Assembly: GCA_021826795.1 (NCBI GenBank)
Contig: JAKAYM010000019.1
Span: 1-20,538, forward strand
Reading direction: 5' to 3'
DNA from: Thermoplasmata archaeon
GTDB lineage: Archaea > Thermoplasmatota > Thermoplasmata > Thermoplasmatales > Thermoplasmataceae
Length of the DNA: 20,538 nt
The number at the start of each line of letters is the position of its first letter. Position 1 is the first letter of the stretch. The position numbers and the translations under genes are program-made. This document shows positions 1 through 9,311 of this stretch, piece after piece. Below the pieces are notes generated by a model. It ran no database searches. It was not told the DNA's origin and saw nothing but the letters and a program-made list of their open reading frames with translations.

Positions 1-19
1 AGTTGTATCTAATATTTGA

Positions 20-2728
20 TTAACTTATCTCGATGAGCGGTCTTCCTGGCCAAGGATTTTTCTTCTGTATGCTGTCCGATTTTACAATATCTATCTCTAT
101 CTTTAGAATGGATTCCAGATATGATCTGTTTCTTTCTATTATATTGTATTCATCAAGATTTTCTTGCGCAATTCTGTTTTTGTTTTTCATATAATCTCCA
201 ATCATGGCGCGGTATTCCTTTTCCAGCTCCCCCTCAGGATAATCTTCCAGGAATTTTTTCTGTTTCTCTCCATAAACAGTTATTGTAGCTCTTCTGGCAT
301 TGATATGGATGATTTTAAGGATTTCCCTTATATCGGATATTACCCTGTTAAGGTAGTTCTCCGAATTTAAAATGTTATAATCTATCCTATCGTCTATATC
401 CATATCAATTGTCTGTGTGCTTACAAAGCTATCAGCATCCACATGTCTATGCCAGTATTCCTCCGCTGCAAAAGGTATGATTGGAGAAAGAGCCTTAAGC
501 CAGTCTGAAAGAACCGGGTTAAGAGCAGTATTTATGTTCCCTCCCCGGTTCTCAACACTTTTCAGGTCGTTCATGACGTTGTAAAATATTGCTATATAGG
601 AATCCCTTATATTCATGGATTCCATGTCAGCAATATAAGTTTTCAAATTTCTATAAAATGAGGATTTGAACCATAAATAAATATAATTATCCTCAGCATT
701 TTTACTGGAATAATTTTCAAGGATATCTGTAAAGTAGGAATATCTTTTAATCACCGATGAAAGGTCCTTTTCATTCCAGTCAAGAAGTGATAATATGTCG
801 GCACCTGCAGCCATGAAAAGTCTGTATATGTCCGCAGAATAACGTTTAATTATTTCAAGGAGTGAAATTACATTTCCCTTGCTCTTTGATATCTTTGCAC
901 CATTGGATATTACGAGTCCGGATATCATGAGACCACCAGGTAGCTCCTTACCCCTGAATATAGCCGCATGGTTCATTATATAGAACGCGAGATGATTGGA
1001 TAGATGTGGTGGTGCTGTTATCCTTAAATCATTTCCATACCAGTAGGCGAATTCATCTCTGGCTTTTCTGGCATTTGCCATTGTATATTCATCATGATTT
1101 TCCCTGAGCTCCTTCCCAAGAAGGATGTAATCAAATAGTTCATATGGTATCTTTCCCAGATGGGAATATATATTTTCAAGTTCCCTTTTATTTGTATATG
1201 CAAGCATATAGATGGTTGAATCAGATAATGATTCGATAACCCATCTATCATCGAATGGCAGTTTTGTTCCTATACCTCTTTTCCTTGCGCATGGTCTTTC
1301 CTTGAGCCAGTCAATTGCATCGTTCATAAGCTTTCTGTAGAGTTCAGGATAAAATCTCATTGAATTTACAAGACTATGTGCCTTTTCCTTGAGCCATTCG
1401 GGGGAGTAATCAATAAACCACTGATCATTGAGAACGGCAACTATAATCTCTGATCCGGAGCGGGTCACTGCCTTTCTGCTGGTTTCATAGAATATGAATG
1501 CCAAATGATTTTCCTGCATTTTATTTTTGATTGCCTCCCTGCCCTCAACCACAGACATGCCACTGTATATTCCAGAATTAATTAGCGTACCATTGTAAAA
1601 TTCCTCTTTATATAGTTCCTGGGTTGCTTCTTTAAGTTTTTCACTATTATCTTCCAGATCATATTTCTCAACAAGAGATTCTACTGATACATTGCTGTTA
1701 ACCTTTACCACTTTCTTTATTTTATTTTCTATACCATTTTTCCTATAGTAGACATAATCAAAAATTGAATGGCCAGGCACAGAATACACTATACCTGTTC
1801 CATTATCAGGATCAACAAATTCAGCCTTTAAAACTTTGATCTTTTCATTGCCAAGTGGAACCTGGAATTCCAATGCTATTATATCATCAGAAGAAATATC
1901 TCCTATATACTGAACATCATCATGCTGCATCGAGAATTTTTTACAGCCACTACTGGACATCACTATATTCATTCCCCTATATCTGACCATTTTATATTCT
2001 GCCCAAGGATTTATCCATAGATTTGTTACCCCAAATATTGTTTCTGGCCTCAGTGATGCTGCCATGAGATAATATTCCGTACCCCTGAACAGTACCCCGG
2101 TGAATTCCTCTATACTTACCTTATCCGTATCGCCATCCTTGATGTCGTCCTCACCTACTGCATTTTCCTCCTTGATGCTGTACAGTATGGGGTAGCTTCC
2201 TTTCTTAATAAGTCCCTTTTCGTTCAGCTGGTTGAACTGCCATTTTACGACCTCCTTGTAAAACGGGTCTGCTGATGTGAACTTCCTGCTCCAGTCTATG
2301 GAATATCCAAGATCCATAAAATCCTTTATTATTACTCTGGAAAAGTAATCGGCTATATTCTGAGGTTCCCTGAAAGATTCCAGTATTCTATCTATATCCT
2401 CAGGTTTTTCATATTCGGACAAATAATTTCTGTAAAGTTTGATTGTATCCTTATCGCCATTTCTTAATCTCTCTGAGAATGCAAGTATAGGTGTGCCACT
2501 TTCATGAAATCCCATGGGGAATAGAACATTATACCCTGTTAATCTTTTGTAACGTGCAACTATATCTCCCAGTGTATAGGTTCTTCCATGGCCAACATGC
2601 AGTGAACCATTTGTATAGGGCCATGGCACTGTGATGAAAAATTTTTTCTTTGTATTATCCGCAACAGGCTCAAAAATATGACTTTCCGCCCATCGGTCAC
2701 GCCATTTTTCCTCTATGCTTCTTTCCAT
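20..2728 (-). CDS. leuS: Leucyl-tRNA synthetase, archaeal type
   Basis: This enzyme charges tRNA-Leu with leucine in the cytoplasm. The 902-residue protein is a class I aminoacyl-tRNA synthetase of normal archaeal length. The HIGH signature reads HVGH at residues 44-47, after the typical FITVPWPYTNG lead-in. The KMSKS loop reads KISKS at 612-616. Between them lies the CP1 editing insertion, with LRPET at 226-230 marking the hydrolytic proofreading site; a helical anticodon-binding region and C-terminal extension follow. The ATG start follows the pdaD stop codon with no intervening base, so the two are almost certainly cotranscribed and leuS may be translated by reinitiation. No truncation or frameshift is seen. 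ValRS and IleRS were considered, but the archaeal LeuRS N-terminus and editing motif fit best. Confidence 0.97.
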   Translation of the reverse strand: MERSIEEKWRDRWAESHIFEPVADNTKKKFFITVPWPYTNGSLHVGHGRTYTLGDIVARYKRLTGYNVLFPMGFHESGTPILAFSERLRNGDKDTIKLYRNYLSEYEKPEDIDRILESFREPQNIADYFSRVIIKDFMDLGYSIDWSRKFTSADPFYKEVVKWQFNQLNEKGLIKKGSYPILYSIKEENAVGEDDIKDGDTDKVSIEEFTGVLFRGTEYYLMAASLRPETIFGVTNLWINPWAEYKMVRYRGMNIVMSSSGCKKFSMQHDDVQYIGDISSDDIIALEFQVPLGNEKIKVLKAEFVDPDNGTGIVYSVPGHSIFDYVYYRKNGIENKIKKVVKVNSNVSVESLVEKYDLEDNSEKLKEATQELYKEEFYNGTLINSGIYSGMSVVEGREAIKNKMQENHLAFIFYETSRKAVTRSGSEIIVAVLNDQWFIDYSPEWLKEKAHSLVNSMRFYPELYRKLMNDAIDWLKERPCARKRGIGTKLPFDDRWVIESLSDSTIYMLAYTNKRELENIYSHLGKIPYELFDYILLGKELRENHDEYTMANARKARDEFAYWYGNDLRITAPPHLSNHLAFYIMNHAAIFRGKELPGGLMISGLVISNGAKISKSKGNVISLLEIIKRYSADIYRLFMAAGADILSLLDWNEKDLSSVIKRYSYFTDILENYSSKNAEDNYIYLWFKSSFYRNLKTYIADMESMNIRDSYIAIFYNVMNDLKSVENRGGNINTALNPVLSDWLKALSPIIPFAAEEYWHRHVDADSFVSTQTIDMDIDDRIDYNILNSENYLNRVISDIREILKIIHINARRATITVYGEKQKKFLEDYPEGELEKEYRAMIGDYMKNKNRIAQENLDEYNIIERNRSYLESILKIEIDIVKSDSIQKKNPWPGRPLIEIS

Positions 2729-3268
2729 TCAAACCACTAGTACTGCTGCTGCTACTACTGTGGCCCATTCATCCGGCTTGAGCACAACTGTGGTTGCAGC
2801 GATATTTTTTGTTGTAAGTATCTTATCGTCCAGTACATACTCATTTTTTTTATCTTCCCATTTGAGGTGGTCATCCAGCCCCATTGTACTTGCAAGCATT
2901 TCTGCTGCAAGCTTTTCGGCAAAATGCCCTGAATCATTTTCTGTCTGGCCGAATGTATGATGCTCGCTGAGGTATCCCCATTTGCTTCTGTCGGATGGCA
3001 CTGCAAAACCTATGGCAGCCGATATCATCCTGTTAAGTTCACTGGATGAATTCCTTGCCAGGACTGTGAATAAAATCTGGCCATATGAAAGTAATTTTAT
3101 ACCTTCGGATTTATCAACGATTTCAGCATATGGCGGCAGAATTGAACTGACACTTACCAGGTTATAGGCAGCGATATCAGCATCCCTTAAAGCATTCTCG
3201 AATGATTGCAGCTGTGTTTCTCCGCGCCCTATTCCCCTGGTGAAAAATATTTTCTTTGGAAGTAACAT
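2729..3268 (-). CDS. pdaD: Pyruvoyl-dependent arginine decarboxylase
   Basis: It is expected to convert arginine to agmatine and CO2, feeding archaeal polyamine synthesis and the agmatidine modification of tRNA-Ile2 (family knowledge). The 179-residue proenzyme has the self-cleavage motif [11 protein letters not shown]. Cleavage is expected between Ser41 and Ser42, which would give Ser42 as the pyruvoyl group. Asn36 and Glu102 sit where the family has active-site Asn and Glu. Length and order match PvlArgDC proteins of Euryarchaeota. The ATG at 3268 has an AT-rich TATA-like element 18-32 bases upstream, suggesting a leaderless transcript. Its TGA is immediately followed by the leuS ATG. The C-terminus is an unusually small-residue, Ala/Val-rich stretch encoded by GCA/GCT repeats. 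Confidence 0.95.
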   Translation of the reverse strand: MLLPKKIFFTRGIGRGETQLQSFENALRDADIAAYNLVSVSSILPPYAEIVDKSEGIKLLSYGQILFTVLARNSSSELNRMISAAIGFAVPSDRSKWGYLSEHHTFGQTENDSGHFAEKLAAEMLASTMGLDDHLKWEDKKNEYVLDDKILTTKNIAATTVVLKPDEWATVVAAAVLVV

Positions 3269-3285
3269 AGAGGTGTATTATTAAT

Positions 3286-3300
3286 TATTTAAAATATTTA
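3286..3300 (-). promoter_or_regulatory. TATA-like promoter element of pdaD-leuS
   Basis: On the minus strand the 75-bp gap between the MutS-like operon and pdaD holds TAAATATTTTAAATA, centred about 25 bases before the pdaD ATG. That is the spacing of archaeal TATA boxes to a start site at or next to the initiation codon. No Shine-Dalgarno sequence precedes the ATG, which fits leaderless translation. Assigned by sequence and spacing only. Confidence 0.42.
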
Positions 3301-3343
3301 TCTTATGTGTTCTGGCTGCCTTTATCTTAAATGATTCCAGTAC

Positions 3344-4855
3344 CTATCCATTCAACTTGCCTAAATTCACGTTTGTATCTACTTCAAAAATTTTTCTGTA
3401 AACGTCCATTCCATGCCCAGTTTCGGATGGTTTACCCGGCATTATCCTATATGTATGTTCTCCATCTTCTGTTCTTTCCGCCACTAGGAATAAAGATTTG
3501 TTATGTACCTCTTCAACCACTGTGGACGCAAATTCGTATAAATGGGATACAAAAAATACTCTCATTCCATTTTCAAGAAGCGCCCTGGTAACTTCCATAG
3601 CTATTTCAGAACCCTCCCTGGTATTTGTGGAAGAGAATGATTCATTAAGAAGTATCATACCATTCTTTTTTATATGACTTACTATTTCATTCATCTTAGA
3701 AAGCTCGTCTTCGAATTTTCCTCTGTTAAGTTCTCTATCCTCCTCGTGTTTGAAATGTGTGTAAATGCCGGACACCGTATTTGCAGTAAATGTTTCAGCT
3801 GGAACAAAAATACCTGCCTGCATCAGAAGCTGTGCTTGCCCCATACTTCTCAGGAACGTTGATTTTCCTCCCCTGTTGGTTCCTGTTATTATAAATAACT
3901 CTGTACCTTTAGATTCCATACAATTTGAAACAATATTCACATCAGTGCTCAGAAGCAATCCGAGGTCATAGAGCCCTGTAAATGTTACCTCTTTATTCTC
4001 CCGGGGGATCGGAAAGCATATATGCCCGCTTCCTGTTTTAATTTTTTTGATCAGGTTGATTGCACCCAAATAGAAGCCCACCTCGCTCTTTATATCACTG
4101 TAAAATTCTATTGCATTCCTTGCCGCAATTGTGAGGGTGATAGCAACTTTTCTCAATCCCCGACTTTTTATTGCCTCAATCTCGGCTGCACCGTTTATAT
4201 CCCTTTCATTTAATACATACGTATAGTGTTTTTCCAGTGTATCTTTCATGATCTTCTTTACCGATTTACCATTAAATGGTTCATGTAGAATGTAATCTAT
4301 TCCAGAATTTCCCGGGCCAAGTGCCATGCTCAGTGTTACACTGTCCCTGAAATTGGCTTTATCGAGATATTTCTGAATATTTTCCATGTATTCAGATCCG
4401 AAATCTTCTGAAATTATCCTGCAGAATTTTTCCAATCCTCTGGAAAGGAATCTGATCGATGGTCTTAAAATTATGTTCCTTAGTTCTCCTGTGTATAGAA
4501 CAAATTTCCGGAGTATGTCAGTTGATGCCGGGATTGAAAAAGAATCCTTATCACTGAACCAGAAAAGCTGCTTCTTTGCCTTAGTTGTAAACTCAAGTGC
4601 GTTTTTATATATTTTTCTTGCAGTTTCCTCGTTATTTATGAGATCCTTTAATATTTCCTGTCTGTACATTATTTCATCAATGGAAATTGATCCGTTGAGT
4701 ACAAAGTTTATCGAATTTTTTAGAAGAAAATCATCACCCCCTGACATGGCATTGAATATAGGTTTTAACCCCAGGTCACTTATCATCATATCAGCATTCC
4801 ACGGTATATTATCATGCCTCATTTTTCCATTAATGCTGCTCAGATATGTTTTCAT
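3344..4855 (-). CDS. MutS-like ATPase, short form (domain V with a helical core, no mismatch-recognition domain)
   Basis: This 503-residue protein resembles the clamp/core and ATPase parts of MutS. The Walker A motif is GTNRGGKST at 325-333. The Walker B region reads MILLNESFSSTN around 400-411, with Asn404 where most MutS proteins have Asp, followed by the usual Glu405. A conserved SH (His438) follows. The N-terminal mismatch-binding domain (Phe-x-Glu) and connector of MutS1 are absent, and there is no C-terminal Smr domain as in MutS2. It is therefore unlikely to be a standard mismatch-repair MutS. The start lies 26 bases inside the end of the upstream paralogue, so the two are translationally coupled and probably heterodimerise (inference, since MutS proteins act as dimers with composite ATP sites). 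Precise function is unknown. Confidence 0.85.
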   Translation of the reverse strand: MKTYLSSINGKMRHDNIPWNADMMISDLGLKPIFNAMSGGDDFLLKNSINFVLNGSISIDEIMYRQEILKDLINNEETARKIYKNALEFTTKAKKQLFWFSDKDSFSIPASTDILRKFVLYTGELRNIILRPSIRFLSRGLEKFCRIISEDFGSEYMENIQKYLDKANFRDSVTLSMALGPGNSGIDYILHEPFNGKSVKKIMKDTLEKHYTYVLNERDINGAAEIEAIKSRGLRKVAITLTIAARNAIEFYSDIKSEVGFYLGAINLIKKIKTGSGHICFPIPRENKEVTFTGLYDLGLLLSTDVNIVSNCMESKGTELFIITGTNRGGKSTFLRSMGQAQLLMQAGIFVPAETFTANTVSGIYTHFKHEEDRELNRGKFEDELSKMNEIVSHIKKNGMILLNESFSSTNTREGSEIAMEVTRALLENGMRVFFVSHLYEFASTVVEEVHNKSLFLVAERTEDGEHTYRIMPGKPSETGHGMDVYRKIFEVDTNVNLGKLNG

Positions 4856-6368
4856 TATTTATCCTCCTCGTGAGCTCTTCATAAGACAATCCATACTTTT
4901 CAGCAAGTGCATGTGCATAAGCTATTCCATTTGATTTCTGCGGAACTACCTTATATGTTCTTTTTCCTGGGTCATTAATATTTATCTGCGCAACATAGCT
5001 TTTAACTCCCTGAATCGATGCAAGTTCATGTATGAATGTAACGTAGAGTGCAACGCATCCAATTTCTTTTAAATTTTCAATGATTTTCTTCCCTATTTCA
5101 ATTCCGTCCTTCAGGGTTGTGGAACTGAGCATTTCATTTATAATAATAACACTTTTAGACGTAGCAATTTCTAGTATAGAGTGAAATCTGATCAATTCTT
5201 CCTCCAGCCTTCCAACAGGATTTTCAACACTTTCTGTTTTTTCAAAATGGGTATATATATTATCCGGGATCTGGAGCCTTGCACTACTTCCTGGTACTGG
5301 CATGCCCAGGGATGCAAGATAATACACCTGACCAAAAACCCTGGCAAAGGTGGTTTTACCCCCGTTGTTAGGCCCAGTCACAAGTATTATTCTAGAATCA
5401 TATTTAATGTAAAAGCTGTTTGTAACAGGGACTCTGGCGTTATTAAGAAGTTTTCCTGCAAGAGCAAGGTCATAGGAATCTCGGGAATAAAACTCATCGT
5501 CAGAAGAAACAATTTCAGGAATACAAAAATTTAACTTTTTATTAGTGAATCGTTGCATGTAGGTTATATACTTTAAATAGAATTTTATTTCATGCATGAA
5601 TCTTTGAATTACAGGATCGATGAAATTCTGATGATTCACAAAGAAAGAGTCTATTATTGAAAACTGGTCCGGATAAAGCCTCGAGGTTAGTTCTACCAGT
5701 GCATTCTCTACATGGCCTGTACTGTATGAATTATTTGTACTGAAATCACATAGATCACCATCAAGAAACCGGCCAAAAATTTTTATTGCTTGGTCACCGA
5801 AATCATCCGATTCACCGTCCCTTCTGACAGTAATCCTGGTACCCCGTATAGTAATCATATACCTGACTGATTCTATCACTCTCTCACTATCACTTGATTC
5901 TTTAATTAATAGTTTGAAGGCATCTGACTCTATGTAGGATTTCAAATACTCATTGAAATTATTCAGTCCATGAGATTTTATCGTATCACCGCCAAGGCAT
6001 TTCAAGAGTGACATAATGGAATTGCAGTAAAGATATGCAGAATCTAAAAACCATCTGTTTCTCTGCACTGAACCCATCTCGTTCAATTTTCCTATATTGT
6101 ATTGCAGGGTATCAGCACTGTTTGAGAATGATTTAATTCCATTATATACACTGCTATTTGACAAATCCCGGAATATTTCCTGCCTGTATTTTATATCATC
6201 TTCAGATTTTAAAGGCATGTGTAGTATGGATTCAATTTCAGCATCTTGTATATACCCTTTAATAGCAGTAAAAATATCATCCAGTGCCAGATCCTTAAAG
6301 AGATCAAGTTTTCCATCCAATACTGTGTCTCCATGGTCTTCCCTATAAATTATGCTTTCAAACTCCAA
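4830..6368 (-). CDS. MutS-like ATPase, short form, paralogue of the downstream gene
   Basis: This 512-residue protein has the same architecture as its downstream neighbour: a helical core and a C-terminal MutS domain V. Walker A is GPNNGGKTT at 332-340. Walker B reads VIIINEMLSSTT around 407-418, with Asn411 replacing the usual Asp. His448 matches the downstream protein's SH histidine. The N-termini also align (YRQEIFRDL here at 61-69, YRQEILKDL at 64-72 in the neighbour), so the genes look like an old tandem duplication. The start is TTG at 6368, supported by GGAAGTGAT just upstream, one mismatch from a full anti-16S match. No mismatch-recognition domain is present. The pair may act in recombination, junction processing or an unknown ATP-driven DNA transaction. 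Confidence 0.83.
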   Translation of the reverse strand: MEFESIIYREDHGDTVLDGKLDLFKDLALDDIFTAIKGYIQDAEIESILHMPLKSEDDIKYRQEIFRDLSNSSVYNGIKSFSNSADTLQYNIGKLNEMGSVQRNRWFLDSAYLYCNSIMSLLKCLGGDTIKSHGLNNFNEYLKSYIESDAFKLLIKESSDSERVIESVRYMITIRGTRITVRRDGESDDFGDQAIKIFGRFLDGDLCDFSTNNSYSTGHVENALVELTSRLYPDQFSIIDSFFVNHQNFIDPVIQRFMHEIKFYLKYITYMQRFTNKKLNFCIPEIVSSDDEFYSRDSYDLALAGKLLNNARVPVTNSFYIKYDSRIILVTGPNNGGKTTFARVFGQVYYLASLGMPVPGSSARLQIPDNIYTHFEKTESVENPVGRLEEELIRFHSILEIATSKSVIIINEMLSSTTLKDGIEIGKKIIENLKEIGCVALYVTFIHELASIQGVKSYVAQININDPGKRTYKVVPQKSNGIAYAHALAEKYGLSYEELTRRINNENISEQH

Positions 6369-6371
6369 AAT

Positions 6372-6380
6372 ATCACTTCC
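6372..6380 (-). promoter_or_regulatory. Shine-Dalgarno sequence deciding a TTG start
   Basis: Minus-strand GGAAGTGAT lies three bases before the TTG at 6368-6366 and differs by one base from the ideal GGAGGTGAT. There is no in-frame ATG or GTG nearby, and the N-terminal region aligns with the paralogue, so TTG initiation is the best reading. Confidence 0.6.
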
Positions 6381-6443
6381 TGTTTCTTTCAGGAGTCATC
6401 AGCACAGAGGCATTCAGTGGAACTCCATCCACATGCATATGAT

Positions 6444-6462
6444 GTTTATTTATCATATAAAC
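6444..6462 (-). promoter_or_regulatory. TATA-like element and inverted repeat for the MutS-like operon
   Basis: In the divergent gap between the MutS-like operon and the Lhr helicase, the minus strand carries GTTTATATGATAAATAAAC. This is a TATA-like core bounded by 6-bp inverted repeats (GTTTAT/ATAAAC). Start of transcription about 26 bases on would give a leader of roughly 60 nt before the TTG, which fits the use of a Shine-Dalgarno sequence. The repeat could be a regulator site, but in AT-rich DNA a 6-bp repeat is weak evidence. Confidence 0.35.
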
Positions 6463-6500
6463 TTTTCAGGAACGGTTAAACAGAATTGTAACTGAAATAT

Positions 6501-6511
6501 TTTAAATAATA
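6501..6511 (+). promoter_or_regulatory. TATA box of the Lhr-like helicase gene
   Basis: TTTAAATAATA is centred about 27 bases before the ATG at 6533. There is no Shine-Dalgarno sequence in between, so a leaderless transcript is likely. Confidence 0.45.
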
Positions 6512-6532
6512 TCCTGCTATTGGAAAAGAACA

Positions 6533-9238
6533 ATGCCAGCACAGAAAAGAAATGTTTTTGATATGCTTGACCCCGCACTTAAAGAAAGTGTGGCCAGAAA
6601 CGGTATAGTGGATCCAACAGAGGCACAGAAACTGGCAATACCTGAAATACTCTCAGGAGAAAATGTGCTTTTAATATCTCCTACGGGGTCCGGAAAAACT
6701 GAGGCTGCTGTTCTACCTATTTTGAACAGGATATATATTGATAAACCACAGGCCATAGCACTTCTTTACATAACCCCACTCAGGGCCCTGAACAGGGATA
6801 TGCTATCAAGGCTTTTTGATTACTGCAATACACTGGGAATGCGTGTACAGGTCAGGCACAGTGATATAACCCAGGCACAGAAAAATGAAATATCAAAAAA
6901 TCCGGCACAGATACTTATTACAACACCGGAATCACTGCAGCTCCTTATGATGGGGAGACGACTCAGGGAGCATATAAAGAATGTAAAATATGTAATAGTA
7001 GATGAGGTCCATGAGATGGCACAGAATGAACGTGGTTCCCAGTTTGCCATTGCCATGGAACGATTAAAGATTCTTGCTGGGCATTTCCAGGTTATAGGTT
7101 TATCTGCTACGGCAAGAAATGAAGATGAACTTGCACTTTTCATTTCACCATCAAAAGAATGTAAAATACTGAAACCGGTCATTGATAAAAAAATGGACAT
7201 CCAAGTAATAATGCCGGAAAAAAGTGATGAGAAAACAGCCGAAATCATGGCATGCGACCCACAGTATGCCGGTTCAATAGTGAAGATTCATTCCATAGTC
7301 GAGGAAAACACAGGAACCATAGTGTTCGTAAACAGGAGGTATGTTGCAGAAGATATCTCATTCAGAATGAAACTATGGCTGAAAAACCCGGACATAGAGG
7401 TACATCACGGTTCACTCTCAAAAGAAACAAGGGAAACTGCTGAATCCGATTTCAAGGAAAACAGGGTTAAGGCACTCATATGCACTTCATCGCTGGAACT
7501 GGGCATAGATGTGGGCTCTGCAGATATGGTTGTACAGTTCAATTCACCCAGGCAGATTAATAAGATGATACAGCGAATAGGCAGGGCCGGTCATTCACTG
7601 GAAAAAATTTCACGTGGTATAGTAATCTGCAACGATGTGATTGAACTGGAAGAGGCGAAGGCCATAGTGGGGAATATAAAATCAGGTCAGCTGGAAAACG
7701 TCATGATCAGGAGAAATTCTCTATCAACGGTTGCCAATCAGGTGATGCTTGAGTTGAATTTTTCCAGGAAAATAGATTATAACTACTTTTACAAAGTTAT
7801 TACAGGGGCCTATCCATTCAAAGATTTAACATTCGAGGATTATTATTCTGTTCTGGAATTGCTATCCAGAACAAGGAAAATCATTATAGATGGGAATTTT
7901 ATAATCAGAAGATATTCAATTCTGAAGTATTTCATAGAGAATATATCAATGATAGCCGGAGAAAAAAATTACCGTGTTATTGATGTAATAAATAAAAAAT
8001 TTATAGGAACCCTGGATGAGAAGTATGTGATAAATGAAATTTCTCCGGGGTCTTACTTTGTGATGAAAGGAAATACATGGAGGACAATCAGGATAGATGA
8101 CGATAAAATATACGTTGAACCCTTTGCAACAGCTGCTATAGCCCCCCGCTGGACTGGAGAAGAGATTCCTGTACTCTATGAAGCTGCTTCGCGTGTATCC
8201 TCTGATCGTGAGGAAAAAATAATACCCGACTTTGTAAACAAAAATGGCAGAAAAGCTCTTGAAGAATGGTACAAAAATGACATGGCAACATTGAATAGAA
8301 TTATAGTGGAGGCTCATAATTCCGAAATAGTCATACAGGTTCTGCTCGGGAGTCTTGGCAACTTCACACTTGCACAGATTATTTCAGGGCTGCTCACATC
8401 GATTACCGGAGAAAGTGTAGAAATGGATTATTCTCCGTACCATATTTACATGCGTGTATCCAGGAATATTTCAGCTGATGATGTAAAGACCCTGATAATG
8501 AATATTGACAGAAATAACCTTGATGGTTATGTAAAATCATCTGCCAGGCGATCAAGATTTTTCAATAATGTTTTTCTATATGAAGCACGAAAATTCGGCA
8601 TTATAACAAATGAGGCTGACATAACCAGAATTAGATTCGAAAAGATAGTAGATTCATATTATAATACAGTTGTTTATGAGGATTCAATCAGGAAATTAAT
8701 ATTCGATTACATGGATATAGAAGTATTGAGAAAATACCTGGAAAATTTGAAGGATTCAAATTTCATACTCAAGGATAAAATTTCGGACTCATCAAACATA
8801 TTCCTTTCACATTACTCGGAAAGAATCATGCCATTGAAACCGACAAAGACTATTTTAGAATCGATCAAGAAGAGACTGATGAATGAGGAGGTCATTCTTT
8901 ACTGTACATCCTGCGGAAATAAAAGAACCAGAAAAATAAAGGATATAACAGATATACAGTGCCCGGTATGCCATTCCAGACTTGTTGCTTCTGTATCCAA
9001 ATATGATGAAGAAATAATATCAAAAAAGATAGATGAAAAAACCCGGCGCAGGCTTGTTAAAAATGCACATCTTGTAAGGGAACACGGTATTACGGCAATA
9101 ATGGTAATGGCAGCAAGGGGGGTTGGACCGGAGATGGCTTCTAGGATACTTGAAGTATCATACCTTCATGAGGAGGATCTTATAAAAAGGCTTCTCAATG
9201 CTGAAACTGATTTCGCCAAAAACAGGCAGTACTGGTGA
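6533..9238 (+). CDS. lhr: Lhr-like superfamily 2 ATP-dependent helicase
   Basis: The 901-residue protein is a large helicase-related (Lhr) enzyme, a 3'-5' SF2 helicase linked to DNA repair or RNA handling in archaea (family knowledge). Walker A is SPTGSGKT at 49-56 and the Walker B box is DEVH at 157-160. TTPES, LSAT and the RecA2 helicase motif QRIGRAGHS follow in order. The middle and C-terminal parts match the Lhr winged-helix and Lhr-specific domains. Near the end are two CxxC pairs (Cys791/794 and Cys810/813) forming a zinc ribbon, then a basic C-terminal tail. The ATG at 6533 is preceded by a TATA box at leaderless spacing. The gene is divergent from the MutS-like operon. Lhr versus the related Hel308 is settled by the PTGSGKTEAA and DEVHEM motifs and the C-terminal domains. 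Confidence 0.93.
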   Translation: MPAQKRNVFDMLDPALKESVARNGIVDPTEAQKLAIPEILSGENVLLISPTGSGKTEAAVLPILNRIYIDKPQAIALLYITPLRALNRDMLSRLFDYCNTLGMRVQVRHSDITQAQKNEISKNPAQILITTPESLQLLMMGRRLREHIKNVKYVIVDEVHEMAQNERGSQFAIAMERLKILAGHFQVIGLSATARNEDELALFISPSKECKILKPVIDKKMDIQVIMPEKSDEKTAEIMACDPQYAGSIVKIHSIVEENTGTIVFVNRRYVAEDISFRMKLWLKNPDIEVHHGSLSKETRETAESDFKENRVKALICTSSLELGIDVGSADMVVQFNSPRQINKMIQRIGRAGHSLEKISRGIVICNDVIELEEAKAIVGNIKSGQLENVMIRRNSLSTVANQVMLELNFSRKIDYNYFYKVITGAYPFKDLTFEDYYSVLELLSRTRKIIIDGNFIIRRYSILKYFIENISMIAGEKNYRVIDVINKKFIGTLDEKYVINEISPGSYFVMKGNTWRTIRIDDDKIYVEPFATAAIAPRWTGEEIPVLYEAASRVSSDREEKIIPDFVNKNGRKALEEWYKNDMATLNRIIVEAHNSEIVIQVLLGSLGNFTLAQIISGLLTSITGESVEMDYSPYHIYMRVSRNISADDVKTLIMNIDRNNLDGYVKSSARRSRFFNNVFLYEARKFGIITNEADITRIRFEKIVDSYYNTVVYEDSIRKLIFDYMDIEVLRKYLENLKDSNFILKDKISDSSNIFLSHYSERIMPLKPTKTILESIKKRLMNEEVILYCTSCGNKRTRKIKDITDIQCPVCHSRLVASVSKYDEEIISKKIDEKTRRRLVKNAHLVREHGITAIMVMAARGVGPEMASRILEVSYLHEEDLIKRLLNAETDFAKNRQYW

Positions 9239-9282
9239 TGGTTTTATATATAATCAGTTATTTATTTATATCATATAATATA

Positions 9283-9294
9283 ATTAGACCTAAT
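9283..9294. repeat. Short inverted repeat upstream of the thermosome promoter
   Basis: ATTAG-AC-CTAAT is a perfect 5-bp inverted repeat with a 2-bp spacer, ending eight bases before the thermosome TATA box. It resembles the TTAG-N-CTAA half sites found before the DUF234 ATPase gene. It could be a binding site for a regulator of this chaperonin gene, but no protein can be named from the sequence. Confidence 0.35.
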
Positions 9295-9302
9295 ATAGTA
9301 AA

Positions 9303-9311
9303 CTATATATA
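9303..9311 (+). promoter_or_regulatory. TATA box of the thermosome gene
   Basis: CTATATATA is centred about 33 bases before the ATG at 9340, predicting a transcript start only a few bases before the initiation codon. No Shine-Dalgarno sequence is seen. Confidence 0.55.

Noticed and set aside
2735..2765. TACTGCTGCTGCTACTACTG microsatellite-like run
   Set aside because: It is the coding sequence of the Ala/Val-rich pdaD C-terminus and has too few repeat units to be a phase-variable tract.
4386..4934. 182-residue open frame on the plus strand across the MutS-like genes
   Set aside because: It is antisense to two well-supported coding regions with clear ATPase motifs, has no family resemblance and lacks a promoter.
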